Shown: positions 34,493-42,990, numbered from the stretch's first letter. The stretch is DNA of 64,000 nucleotides from an uncultured Mucilaginibacter sp. (GCA_903864275.1 CAIPFE010000008.1:124001-188000); one strand, 5' to 3'. Program-made: numbers and translations. Notes: a model not told the origin generated them from the sequence alone.

Positions 34493-35017
34493 ATGGATGA
34501 TAGTTTTTTCGCCTACCTGCAGCAGCTTGAAGTAATGGCTTTTTTTTCAGGTTATCCATTAATATATGCTACTGTTGTTGTTTTCGCGGGAAACCAGCAT
34601 GAGAAAAATAACTTTAAAACCAGGGCCACTTCGCTTTTGCCTTTTGCATACGCCCTTGTGGGAACATTGTTCCTCGGGTTTCAATTAAGAAAATTATATC
34701 CTGATTATTCTGTTGAACATTTAAAATTGACAATGCAGCAGCCTTTGCTGATAATATGGGGACTTCTCTCCTTGCTTTTCTGGGTACCGGCCCTGGCCAA
34801 AAAGAGGGTTTTAAGCCTGATCCACAGTCTTGTCTTCTTCTTTTTTTTAATAAAAGATCTATTCTTACAATTTTTTAACCCGTCTGCGAATAATGATATT
34901 ATAAAAAATGACATGAGAATATATACCAATAGTCTTCTTTTAAACCTGGGATCCGTTATAGTTATAATATTATTATCTCTTTTTTATACTTACTATAAAA
35001 AACCTCTCAGGTCCTAA
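34493..35017 (+). CDS. Hypothetical membrane protein
   Basis: A 174-residue protein with four to five hydrophobic segments: SGYPLIYATVVVFAG, FAYALVGTLFLGFQL, PLLIIWGLLSLLFWVPAL, SLVFFFFLIKDLFLQFF and LGSVIVIILLSLFYTYY. No family recognised, no charged motif in the membrane, no haem motif. It lies 67 bases after the TPR lipoprotein in the same direction. Confidence 0.75.
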   Translation: MDDSFFAYLQQLEVMAFFSGYPLIYATVVVFAGNQHEKNNFKTRATSLLPFAYALVGTLFLGFQLRKLYPDYSVEHLKLTMQQPLLIIWGLLSLLFWVPALAKKRVLSLIHSLVFFFFLIKDLFLQFFNPSANNDIIKNDMRIYTNSLLLNLGSVIVIILLSLFYTYYKKPLRS

Positions 35018-35094
35018 ATTCTACAATTCGCCAATCCGGCGATTTTTACTAGTAATTCTGTCAAGACTCCAATCCTTTCCGGTAGATCAATGGT

Positions 35095-35139
35095 ACATGC
35101 ATACATATATTATAATAATTATAATATATGTATGCATGT
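35095..35139. repeat. Perfect 19-bp inverted repeat (AT-rich hairpin)
   Basis: Arms ACATGCATACATATATTAT (35095-35113) and its exact complement (35121-35139) around a 7-base loop AATAATT. Located 78 bases after the membrane-protein stop and 126 bases before the next lipoprotein ATG. No T-run follows, so not a normal terminator; a regulatory or recombination site is possible. Confidence 0.85.
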
Positions 35140-35264
35140 TAGTGGATAGAAAGAATATGCTTCACGTCATTTTATTGTATGCGTTAGATCATGGCAGTGT
35201 CAAATTCAACAGGATACTTTTGTTGTGTAAATATTTAATAACTAATCATTTTAAAAATACATTT

Positions 35265-36053
35265 ATGAAATTACTTGACAACAAAATGCTGATGGTTCTT
35301 TTGATACTGATCAGTGGCGGTGTGTACATAGTTGGGTGCACCCACAAAAACGAACCGGTCCCCGCTTCGGTATCAACCGGGACCGTGAAAACAAACCACG
35401 GCAACCATATACACCTCGCAGGTTTAACCAACGGCGACAGTACCCAATGGAAATTGGACCAGGTTCACAGCAATGCTACATGGTCAACTGCTTTTGACGG
35501 GGTAGCCGCGCCACTTACCGGACGTTTTAACTCATTCGGGGTAGCAGACGTAAGCTCTGCAGCGCTTCAGACAAATTATGTTACAAAAGGCCAGCCGCTG
35601 CCAGATACCTCGTGGGCATTTTATGAAAATGTACCTGCAAAAACACATTTTGCCGGCTATGTCCAGATCAACACATCCAACACCGGCGAGCCGGGCCGTG
35701 ATGGCGGCTGTTTTCTTACTACTATGGGAACGTCCCCTATCGTAGCCGGCACACAGAACCTTACAGTTACCAACGTTGCCTATATCAAAACAACTTCGGT
35801 GGAGTTTGACCCGGCCGGTAACGACTACCTGGTAACATTTAACTTCACCTGGAAAGGTATGTTAGGCGCACCACTTACCGAATCAATTACAGGTAAATTA
35901 ACATATGTTCCCGAAGCGGCTGTTTCGACTACCGAAAGTTATATGGGCCTGGAATTCCAGTTCCAGTTTAATTGCCGGGATTATGGCATTACCGCCACTG
36001 ATATTGGATCCACAATCACCGTTGACCTCAATATGAACTTTAATAATAAGTAA
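35265..36053 (+). CDS. YceI-like lipoprotein
   Basis: A 262-residue lipoprotein (Cys25 after VYIVG). From residue 57 the YceI/lipocalin-like pattern shows: TQWKLDQVHSNATWSTAFDG, LTGRFNSFGVADVSS, FAGYVQINTSNTGEPGRDGG, and a C-terminal ESYMGLEFQFQFNCRDYGI with further strands. YceI proteins bind polyisoprenoids or other hydrophobic ligands in a beta-barrel. Start set at ATG 35265; the longer frame back to 35097 runs through the hairpin and lacks a signal. First gene of the module 35265-37455, in the position occupied by the EB_dh-like protein in the earlier module. Confidence 0.8.
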   Translation: MKLLDNKMLMVLLILISGGVYIVGCTHKNEPVPASVSTGTVKTNHGNHIHLAGLTNGDSTQWKLDQVHSNATWSTAFDGVAAPLTGRFNSFGVADVSSAALQTNYVTKGQPLPDTSWAFYENVPAKTHFAGYVQINTSNTGEPGRDGGCFLTTMGTSPIVAGTQNLTVTNVAYIKTTSVEFDPAGNDYLVTFNFTWKGMLGAPLTESITGKLTYVPEAAVSTTESYMGLEFQFQFNCRDYGITATDIGSTITVDLNMNFNNK

Positions 36054-36071
36054 TCACAGAAAGGAATCGTT

Positions 36072-36455
36072 ATGAAAAAAATAATATTATTGGCAGGTCT
36101 ATTTTTTATAATTGGAACCTGTTTAACCGGGTGCTACAAGGACGTTATTATACCTCCATCGGCTCAAAACCCGAACGCCCCACCGCAGGCAACAAGTTAT
36201 AAAGCTGATATTCAGCCCCTTTTTACTGCCCATTGTGCACTTTCCGGCTGCCATGTGTCTGGCTCTGAGGACCCTGACCTGGAAGCAGCAGTATCTTACC
36301 AGAATCTTGTAAACGGCGGGTTTGTGAATACCCTTATCCCTAATCAAAGTACATTATATATTATGATCAACGGAGAAATGGAAGTACACATTCCCAGTGC
36401 TGCCGACAGACAAAAGATATATGACTGGATTAGAACCGGTGCCATTGATAATTAA
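36072..36455 (+). CDS. Small c-type cytochrome lipoprotein with CX4CH haem motif (copy 2)
   Basis: A 127-residue lipoprotein (Cys21 in LTGC), paralogue of the protein at 32159. YKADIQPLFTAHCALSGCHVSG has Cys55, Cys60 and His61, the same CX4CH spacing at the same residue numbers. The tail (VNTLIPNQSTLYIMINGEMEVHIPSAADRQKIYDWIRTGAIDN) matches copy 1 in layout, but a Met ligand is less obvious (GEMEVHI). It sits between the YceI lipoprotein and barrel copy 3. Confidence 0.8.
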   Translation: MKKIILLAGLFFIIGTCLTGCYKDVIIPPSAQNPNAPPQATSYKADIQPLFTAHCALSGCHVSGSEDPDLEAAVSYQNLVNGGFVNTLIPNQSTLYIMINGEMEVHIPSAADRQKIYDWIRTGAIDN

Positions 36456-36477
36456 GTTACCTTAAAAAAACAAGAAC

Positions 36478-37455
36478 GTGAAACTAAAAATAAAATTACC
36501 AAACAGCCTGTTAACATTAGCCGTATCCCTGGTTAGTTGCCTGTTTTTACTTCAGACATCAACCCTATACGCACAGGATAGCACGGGAGTGGCCAAAGAA
36601 CGAACCGCCCCTGTCAAAGCCAAACCGGTAAAAAACACTTTTGATGGCACATGGATCATTGACGACCAAACTGTAATTGTACCTGTTAAAGGAACATTTC
36701 AGATGGACATTATGCACAGATTTGGGACAGTAGGGAATGGCTACCAGGATTTAGATGGAATTTTTGCCCCGGCTAATATCAGGCTTGGCATAAACTATGC
36801 CCCCATCAACAACTTATATATAGGCCTCGGTTTTAGCAAAGATGATATGCTTTGGGATGGAAATGCCAAATATGCTATAATCAGGCAAACAAAGGGAACA
36901 TACCCCGTAAGTGTCACCTATTATGGCGATTTGGCCTATGACACTCAGTTTGACCCGGACCATAGCCTTTTTCCCCATACAACGGACCGACTAATGTCTT
37001 TTAACGAGATAATCATAGCCAGGAAGTTTAATGACAGGTTCTCTTTGCAAGTAGCTCCAACGCTATCGCATCAGAATGCAGTAAAGGGTTTCTATACGAA
37101 AAATGACAGTACCGGAACGACTGTGTTCCAGGATATGAGACATGATCAATTTGGTATTGCTGTAGCCGGAAGGTATAAAATATCGGAAACTACTTCGATC
37201 ATAATCGACTATGACCAGCCTATTACTAAAGAGCCTACTAATAACCCGCATCCAAATTTAGCTTTCGGGTTTGAGTTCACCACGAGCGGCCACACATTCC
37301 AGATATTTATGGGGAATTATCAACTGCTTAATCCTGAACATGACAGTTTCTTTAATGCAAACAACCCTTTTAGTTATACAGATGCCAACGGTACCAAGGT
37401 TAAAGGAGGCCAATTTTGCGTCGGCTTTAACATCTCAAGGTTGTGGAATTTTTAA
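36478..37455 (+). CDS. DUF5777 family outer-membrane beta-barrel protein (copy 3)
   Basis: A 325-residue barrel starting at GTG 36478, which gives a signal peptide ending near LYAQD. Core KNTFDGTWIIDDQTVIVPVKGTFQMDIMHRFGTVGNGYQDLDGIFAPANIRLGINY aligns with copies 1 and 2 but is more diverged. It ends VGFNISRLWNF. The 34 bases up to and including the stop region are identical to copy 2. It follows the CX4CH lipoprotein by 22 bases and precedes a soluble cytochrome. Confidence 0.82.
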   Translation: MKLKIKLPNSLLTLAVSLVSCLFLLQTSTLYAQDSTGVAKERTAPVKAKPVKNTFDGTWIIDDQTVIVPVKGTFQMDIMHRFGTVGNGYQDLDGIFAPANIRLGINYAPINNLYIGLGFSKDDMLWDGNAKYAIIRQTKGTYPVSVTYYGDLAYDTQFDPDHSLFPHTTDRLMSFNEIIIARKFNDRFSLQVAPTLSHQNAVKGFYTKNDSTGTTVFQDMRHDQFGIAVAGRYKISETTSIIIDYDQPITKEPTNNPHPNLAFGFEFTTSGHTFQIFMGNYQLLNPEHDSFFNANNPFSYTDANGTKVKGGQFCVGFNISRLWNF

Positions 37456-37537
37456 ATTAAATTTAATATAAAACAAAAAGGAAGAATTGTGCTTCCATTA
37501 ATGTAAAGTAAATGGATCTATTAAACCCCAAAAAAGT

Positions 37538-37945
37538 ATGAAAAGGAAAGTAATCTTAGTTAGTTCAGTGTTAGCTGTTTGCGCAATGAGCTTTGCATTT
37601 ACCACTATACAGCAGCCAAAGCCATGGCCGGTTCCCGAAAAAAATGCCAAAATGGCTAACCCGGTAAAATCAAACGCCGAATCTATTTCTGCGGGCAAGG
37701 CTTTGTGGAACCAGCACTGTTCATCGTGCCATGGAAAAAAAGGGTTAGGCGACGGCAGCAAAGCGGCCCAGTTGAAAACAACCCCACAGGACATGACCCT
37801 GGCCGCGTGTCAATCCCAGTCTGACGGTGCTCTTTTTTATAAGATATCAGAAGGCCGTGATGATATGCCAAGCTTCAAAAAGAAAATACCTGAGGCCGAA
37901 GATATTTGGAACCTGGTAAATTTCGTCCGAACATTAAAAAAATAA
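37538..37945 (+). CDS. Periplasmic class I cytochrome c
   Basis: A 135-residue exported mono-haem cytochrome c of the CBB3/class I fold. Signal peptide (VLAVCAMSFAFTTIQ), haem site CSSCH (Cys61, Cys64, His65) after GKALWNQH, and a probable Met ligand in GRDDMPSFKKK (Met110), then the terminal helix EDIWNLVNFVRTLKK. It likely shuttles electrons in the periplasm between the NrfD/ferredoxin part and the outer-membrane modules. A terminator follows at 37965, and 83 bases precede it. Confidence 0.93.
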   Translation: MKRKVILVSSVLAVCAMSFAFTTIQQPKPWPVPEKNAKMANPVKSNAESISAGKALWNQHCSSCHGKKGLGDGSKAAQLKTTPQDMTLAACQSQSDGALFYKISEGRDDMPSFKKKIPEAEDIWNLVNFVRTLKK

Positions 37946-37964
37946 TTCGGTCACGATAGAATTA

Positions 37965-38000
37965 AAAAAAGGTCTGGCTTAGTTCAGGCCTTTTTTGTTT
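37965..38000 (+). terminator. Rho-independent terminator after cytochrome c
   Basis: AAAAAAGGTCTG (37965-37976) pairs with CAGGCCTTTTTT (37985-37996) with one G-U wobble, loop of eight bases, then GTTT. Confidence 0.8.
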
Positions 38001-38128
38001 CTACGTTATCGCCCAACACCCCGGGCACCATTTATTTTATGATCTTAATCATTTTTTTACCCAATGGAGGTCATAGTTTAGGTTTTCATATTGATCTAAT
38101 TTTACTTCGATCTTAAAGATTAACATTT

Positions 38129-38407
38129 ATGAATAGCAATGAAAAAATTACACCAGCAAATTTACCATCACGAAGAAAATTTGTTTGGAGGGTTGGCGCG
38201 TTCACGCTGATGACAGCAGTTGCAGCGGCCGTGAAATTTCCTTTTTTATCCCTAAAAAATGTGATCACAGGCAAACCCGGAATTAAAAGCAAAACCATTA
38301 CCATGCTCACACAGGATGGCAAACTTGTACAGGTTGATGAGGCCCTTATCACCTCGTGCAGGAGGAAAGCAAATAATAATGAGTTGCTGAACTGGATCAA
38401 GAAATAA
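38129..38407 (+). CDS. Small Tat-signal protein
   Basis: A 92-residue protein with a twin-arginine motif SRRKFVWRVG (Arg15-Arg16) and hydrophobic stretch, then KTITMLTQDGKLVQVDEALITSCRRK. This last part closely resembles KVKLLSVDGEVIEVDEAFLKP in the ferredoxin encoded next, so the two share an N-terminal element. No metal site except one Cys. It may be a partner or truncated relative of the ferredoxin. Starts the module 38129-41605. Confidence 0.75.
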   Translation: MNSNEKITPANLPSRRKFVWRVGAFTLMTAVAAAVKFPFLSLKNVITGKPGIKSKTITMLTQDGKLVQVDEALITSCRRKANNNELLNWIKK

Positions 38408-38435
38408 AAATCAACACATCAATAAAATAACTGTG

Positions 38436-39368
38436 ATGAATCAAGAAAATAATTCGAGAAGAGATTTCCTGTTAACAGGCCTGATGGCAGCAGGTATAGG
38501 GGTGGCCGCCGGATGTACAACGAAAAGCCCTTTTGAAGATGCAGCGGGGAGTGAAGTAAAAGCATCCGGAAAAAAAGTAAAACTGCTTTCAGTCGACGGG
38601 GAGGTGATAGAGGTTGACGAGGCGTTCCTTAAACCCGTTCCTCATATGCCACCCGTTACAAAAAGCGAAGAAAGAATTGGTATTCCGGGGAAGAAGTTCG
38701 TAATGGTTATCGATCTCTCCAGGTGTAAAAACCTGAAGAAATGCCAGGCAGCCTGTAACCACGCACATGATCTGAACCCCGGGGAGAACTGGATTAAAGT
38801 GGACCCTATGCAGGCAGGGCCGCACACTGCGCCGTACTGGGAGCCAACTACGTGTATGCACTGCGACGAACCCCCATGTGTTAAAGTTTGCCCTGTGGAT
38901 GCGACATTTAAGAGGGAGGACGGAATTGTTTTAATTGACAGCGACCGTTGTATCGGCTGCCGTTTTTGCATGGCAGCCTGCCCATATTCAACCCGGGTAT
39001 TCAACTGGGGCGAGCCTGAGCTTTCTCCCGAAGTTGCAGCGCAGCCTTATTCATCAGAAACGAGCATCCCTCAAAAAAAAGGGACCGTAGGCAAGTGCGA
39101 CTTTTGTGCAGATATGACCAGGATGGGTATGTTACCGCATTGTGTGTCAGCCTGCCCGAACGGCGTTTTCGCTTACGGGGACCTGAATGAAGATTCAGTT
39201 ACCAATGGCACTGAAACATTCAGGTTTAGTGATCTGATAAAGGACAAGGCTGGCTACAGGTTATTGGAAGATCTGGGTACTAAACCAAGTGTTTATTACC
39301 TGCCCCCGGTAAGCCGGAACTTCCCTTTTGAATCAGGGCTTGAAAACGATAAGACACAGAATAGTTAA
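38436..39368 (+). CDS. Tat-exported four-cluster 4Fe-4S ferredoxin (HybA/PsrB/DmsB type)
   Basis: A 310-residue electron-transfer subunit. Tat motif NSRRDFLLTG followed by a possible lipobox Cys (VAAGC), so exported and perhaps lipid-anchored. Four cysteine clusters: CKNLKKCQAAC, CMHCDEPPCVKVCP, CIGCRFCMAACP and CDFCADMTRMGMLPHCVSACP, the full set of [4Fe-4S] ligands. Start at ATG 38436 rather than the GTG just before. Such subunits connect an NrfD-type quinone protein to a catalytic subunit or to cytochromes. NrfD is next, while no molybdopterin subunit is nearby. Confidence 0.93.
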   Translation: MNQENNSRRDFLLTGLMAAGIGVAAGCTTKSPFEDAAGSEVKASGKKVKLLSVDGEVIEVDEAFLKPVPHMPPVTKSEERIGIPGKKFVMVIDLSRCKNLKKCQAACNHAHDLNPGENWIKVDPMQAGPHTAPYWEPTTCMHCDEPPCVKVCPVDATFKREDGIVLIDSDRCIGCRFCMAACPYSTRVFNWGEPELSPEVAAQPYSSETSIPQKKGTVGKCDFCADMTRMGMLPHCVSACPNGVFAYGDLNEDSVTNGTETFRFSDLIKDKAGYRLLEDLGTKPSVYYLPPVSRNFPFESGLENDKTQNS

Positions 39369-39384
39369 CATAAAATAATTAACG

Positions 39385-40743
39385 GTGGAAAATTCAACAA
39401 TAAAAGAGAAGATAGTAAAAGATATGCTACCGACAGATGCAGCTGCAATACGGGAAGAGAAAATAATACAGGACCTGCTGCCCCAGAGATTTGGCAAATG
39501 GGGTTACATTTGGGTCGGCATTTTAGTAGCAATTTGTTTGGTAGGCATGTTTGCCTATTACCGTCAGTTGCGGTACGGTTTGGCAGTTACTTCTATGAGG
39601 GACTATGCTTCATGGGGTATTTATATTTCAAATTTCGTATTTTTTGTGGCAATAAGTTTAGTTGGGTCATTGATCACTGCTGTGTTCAGGTTAGCAGGCG
39701 TTCACTGGAGCACGCCGCTTACCAGGATTGCCGAAGTTATTGCAGTAGCGGCTATCATTTTTGCATCCATCATCATTATTGTTGACATGGGTAGTCCCGA
39801 AAGGTTCTATTTTTTGGTGATATATGGCCGCGTCCAGTCCCCCATCATCTGGGACGTTATTGTGATCACTACTTATTTCTTTATCAGCATCCTGCTTTTA
39901 TATTATCCGCTGCTGCCTGATATTAAAATATTACTTCGTTATAAAGAAAATGCAGGGAAAAGACTGTATAAGTTTTATGGTTTTATTGGCTCGTTCTGGA
40001 AAGGCACCCACAAACAATATTTATTAAGCAAAAAAGCAATTAATGTACTTTGTATTACTATTATTCCGGTTGCCTTTTCAATTCACACGGTTACTTCGTG
40101 GTTGTTTGCAACCACTTACCGCCCCGGCTGGGACAGTACCAACTTTGGTGCATATTTTATTGCAGGCGCTTTCTTAGTTGGCGCCGGCGCAGTTGTGGTC
40201 GCTATGTATGTTTTTAGGAAAGCTGATCACCTCGAAAAGTATATCACTGAAGATCATTTTGAAAAAATGGGAAGGATTTTAGTGCTCCTGGCTTTACTCT
40301 ACCTTTATTTTAATGTGAATGAATTTTTAACCCCCTACTTCAAAATGAAGGAATCGGAAAGGGCTTATTTAAACGGTCTTTTTACAGGCGATTTTGCCCC
40401 TGTTTTTTGGTTCGCCATACTGGTAGGCATGATCTTCCCGATCATTATTTTATTATTCAAAAAAGGAAGAAAGCCCCTGCCTGTTTTTATTGTGGGAATT
40501 ATGGTTGTAGTTGGCGCCTGGTTTAAACGTTATTTAATTGTAACCCCAACTTTGTTGCACCCTTTCCTGCCTATGCACGATGTGCCGGCGAACTATCATC
40601 ATTATTTCCCAAGCTGGGAGGAATGGGCTATCACTATGGGCTCATTGGCCGGAGTTTGTTTAGTAATTACCGTGCTTACCAGGATATTCCCTATTATTCC
40701 AATTCAAGAAACTTTAAACGAACAACATGAAACCGCTAAATAA
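39385..40743 (+). CDS. NrfD/PsrC-like quinone-binding membrane protein
   Basis: A 452-residue inner-membrane protein with about ten hydrophobic segments. Features of the NrfD/PsrC/ActC family: YGLAVTSMRDYASWGIYISNFVFFVA, then VDMGSPERFYFLVIYGRVQSPIIWDV, and SIHTVTSWLFATTYRPGWDS. Unlike PsrC it is longer, near ActC/HmcC size. It should exchange electrons between the quinone pool and the ferredoxin. Start written as GTG 39385, which keeps a 30-residue cytoplasmic leader; ATG 39424 is an alternative. Overlaps the next gene by 17 bases. Confidence 0.9.
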   Translation: MENSTIKEKIVKDMLPTDAAAIREEKIIQDLLPQRFGKWGYIWVGILVAICLVGMFAYYRQLRYGLAVTSMRDYASWGIYISNFVFFVAISLVGSLITAVFRLAGVHWSTPLTRIAEVIAVAAIIFASIIIIVDMGSPERFYFLVIYGRVQSPIIWDVIVITTYFFISILLLYYPLLPDIKILLRYKENAGKRLYKFYGFIGSFWKGTHKQYLLSKKAINVLCITIIPVAFSIHTVTSWLFATTYRPGWDSTNFGAYFIAGAFLVGAGAVVVAMYVFRKADHLEKYITEDHFEKMGRILVLLALLYLYFNVNEFLTPYFKMKESERAYLNGLFTGDFAPVFWFAILVGMIFPIIILLFKKGRKPLPVFIVGIMVVVGAWFKRYLIVTPTLLHPFLPMHDVPANYHHYFPSWEEWAITMGSLAGVCLVITVLTRIFPIIPIQETLNEQHETAK

Positions 40744-41605
40744 AATATGCATCGGATTACTGTCCATTATTCTTATTTTCCCATACTTCGAGGCCTTTTC
40801 GCAGGCCGCTGAAAAAGGCGACCTGAATGTTGCTGTAAGTTATTTTATAACTAACAATAAAGTACCCTACCTGCAGGTAAAAGTAAATACCAAAGTAAAG
40901 GGCAAATTCATAAATGTAGGCGACATCCCCGTCAAATTGTTTTTAGATAAGGATTCAACCGGGACATTTATCGGAAACGTAACAACAAATGAAAAAGGTG
41001 AAGCCAGTGCTTATATACCTACATCAGTAAAAGCCGAATGGGCAACCTCAATAAAACACACCTTCCTGGCTACTTTCGACGGCAATAAAAAATACGGCCC
41101 TGCCAAGGGCGATCTGACCGTGGCAAGGGCCAAAATTTTAATTGATGCCGGCAGCGATAAGACGGTTACAGCAAGCGTATTTGAATTGAAGGATACCACG
41201 TGGACACCCGTGAAAGGCGTTGAAGTTATATTGGCAGTAAGACGGATGGATTCGGACCTTCCGATAAATGAAACACCTACTTTTACAACTGACTCTACAG
41301 GAAAAGCTTCAGGAGATTTTAAAAGGGATAGTATCCCCGGGGATTCAAAAGGAAATATCACGCTGGTTGCAAAAATAGTTGACAATGATCAGTACGGTAA
41401 TTTATTGATCGAAAAAACAATGCCCTGGGGTGCCAAATTTGTCCCGGTAAATAACTTTAATGAGAGGTCACTTTTTGCAACACGGAACAAAGCGCCTGTT
41501 TGGATATTGATTATTGCCTATTCCATAGCAATATCTGTTTGGAGTGTTTTAATAATGCTTGTGTTTAATCTTTTAAGGATCAGGAAATTAGGCCGGGAGG
41601 TGTAG
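40727..41605 (+). CDS. Exported, C-terminally anchored Ig-like protein of the NrfD operon
   Basis: A 292-residue protein with signal peptide (LLSIILIFPYFEAFSQA), two beta-rich domains (about 32-135 and 135-250) that look like Ig/CnaB-type folds with repeated DSTG motifs (FLDKDSTGTFIGNVTTNEKGEA; FTTDSTGKASGDF), and a C-terminal membrane helix (WILIIAYSIAISVWSVLIMLVF) with a positive tail. No cofactor motif. Its start overlaps the NrfD gene by 17 bases, so it is co-translated and probably part of the same membrane complex. Function unknown. Confidence 0.75.
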   Translation: MKPLNKICIGLLSIILIFPYFEAFSQAAEKGDLNVAVSYFITNNKVPYLQVKVNTKVKGKFINVGDIPVKLFLDKDSTGTFIGNVTTNEKGEASAYIPTSVKAEWATSIKHTFLATFDGNKKYGPAKGDLTVARAKILIDAGSDKTVTASVFELKDTTWTPVKGVEVILAVRRMDSDLPINETPTFTTDSTGKASGDFKRDSIPGDSKGNITLVAKIVDNDQYGNLLIEKTMPWGAKFVPVNNFNERSLFATRNKAPVWILIIAYSIAISVWSVLIMLVFNLLRIRKLGREV

Positions 41606-41748
41606 GCAGAGATTAGTCCGAAAGAAGCTAGCTGTAACTGACGTTTGGAAAAACAACTTAAGTTATATAGAAGAGGGTGGTTGATCGGTGATCATGTAAA
41701 AAGATGCTAAATATCAGGATTGTTATTTTTTAAATGTAATGAAATTTG

Positions 41749-42981
41749 TTAAGGTACCTTCAGCCCTAAAGCCTCTATGTACCCCTTATTCGGCCGGCAA
41801 TTTTCAAATTTGCTGTTGTTTAAAAAATCATATAAGGCCTTTTTTATCTGTTCGCGGTCTGCGGGTGCAGCTTTACGAATGGCTTCGAAATCAGCCCTGG
41901 GCAGCTCGGTATAGTCGATCAACTTATCAAAACCTGCCGGCATATCAAAGGTGATAATACCTGCAGTATTGTCCATTTTTTTATAGGGCCAATAGTGCCA
42001 GCCGATATTGTTTTTCTCAAGCAGCTCACGAAAATCCTTTACCCATGCATCCTTGTTTTCGCCGGTTTCGCCGCAGTAGATGGGCACATTATTTTTATCC
42101 CTGAAATCAACGTAATCCTGTATCACTTTTTGAATGGGGTCTGTCCAGTACTTATGAAAAGTGTAAACAAGCTTTGAATCAAATGGCGGCCCGAAGATCT
42201 TAAAATTGCTGTCCCACTGTGCACCGCCCAAAAACAGGATATGGTTTTTATCAACCAGGCGTATTGCTTTAGTTATTTCTTTATATACAGGCTCAAGATG
42301 GGGGTTTAGCTCATCAGCATTAAAATAAGTGGCGATAGGTTCATTCAGCAGATCATAGCCCATTACGGTTGTTTCATCTTTATAATGATCGGCGATCCGT
42401 TTCCAGATCCTTGCCGTCAACTCGCGCATGGCCGCACTTTTGAACAAAAACGGGTAGCCGTAACCGTCATCAATATTATCACCTGTTTGTCCGCCGGGGG
42501 CACAATGCATATCTAAAATTACATATATGCCCTCCTTTTTGCACCAACCGATCACCCTGTCGAGCAATTCGAAGCCACGGTCGGGGTTGTTTTGCCCGCA
42601 ATAGTTCTCAGTATTGAATAAGCGGTAATTAAATGGGATGCGGATGGAATTCATGCCGCTCGCCTTTAAAAAATGTATATCGCCTTCGGTTATGTAAGTG
42701 TCCTGGTATTTTTCCCAGAAAATTTTGGTTTCCTCGGGGCCAAGTACTTCAACCAGGGCTTCGTTGATTAACCGCGGTGAATTAACGCTTTTAAATTTGA
42801 ACATATAACCTTCGGGCACCAGCCAGTTACCCAGGTTAGTGCCCCTGATGAGAAAAGGTTTTTTATCCGGGCCTATAATTTCCTTACCACTTACACTTAT
42901 AAAATTGCCCGTTTGTGCTTTTGAGGTTACGGGGACTATAAAAAACGATAGAAGAGCGAGGTAGATTTGTATTTTCTTCAT
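41749..42981 (-). CDS. Exported GH5-family glycoside hydrolase
   Basis: A 410-residue secreted endoglucanase-like enzyme. Signal peptide MKKIQIYLALLSFFIVPVTSKAQ; ATG 42981 is preferred to the one 15 bases earlier. TIM-barrel signatures of GH5: NSIRIPFNY, ILDMHCAPGGQTG, acid/base Glu214 in YDLLNEP, HKYWTDP, and nucleophile Glu305 in IYCGETGE. It would hydrolyse beta-glucans or mannans. Unlinked to the redox genes on both sides, on the opposite strand. Confidence 0.92.
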   Translation of the reverse strand: MKKIQIYLALLSFFIVPVTSKAQTGNFISVSGKEIIGPDKKPFLIRGTNLGNWLVPEGYMFKFKSVNSPRLINEALVEVLGPEETKIFWEKYQDTYITEGDIHFLKASGMNSIRIPFNYRLFNTENYCGQNNPDRGFELLDRVIGWCKKEGIYVILDMHCAPGGQTGDNIDDGYGYPFLFKSAAMRELTARIWKRIADHYKDETTVMGYDLLNEPIATYFNADELNPHLEPVYKEITKAIRLVDKNHILFLGGAQWDSNFKIFGPPFDSKLVYTFHKYWTDPIQKVIQDYVDFRDKNNVPIYCGETGENKDAWVKDFRELLEKNNIGWHYWPYKKMDNTAGIITFDMPAGFDKLIDYTELPRADFEAIRKAAPADREQIKKALYDFLNNSKFENCRPNKGYIEALGLKVP

Positions 42982-42990
42982 AATAAATTG

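Noticed and set aside
35097..35264. N-terminal extension of the YceI-like lipoprotein
   Set aside because: Would translate the perfect 19-bp hairpin and put the lipoprotein signal in the middle of the protein.
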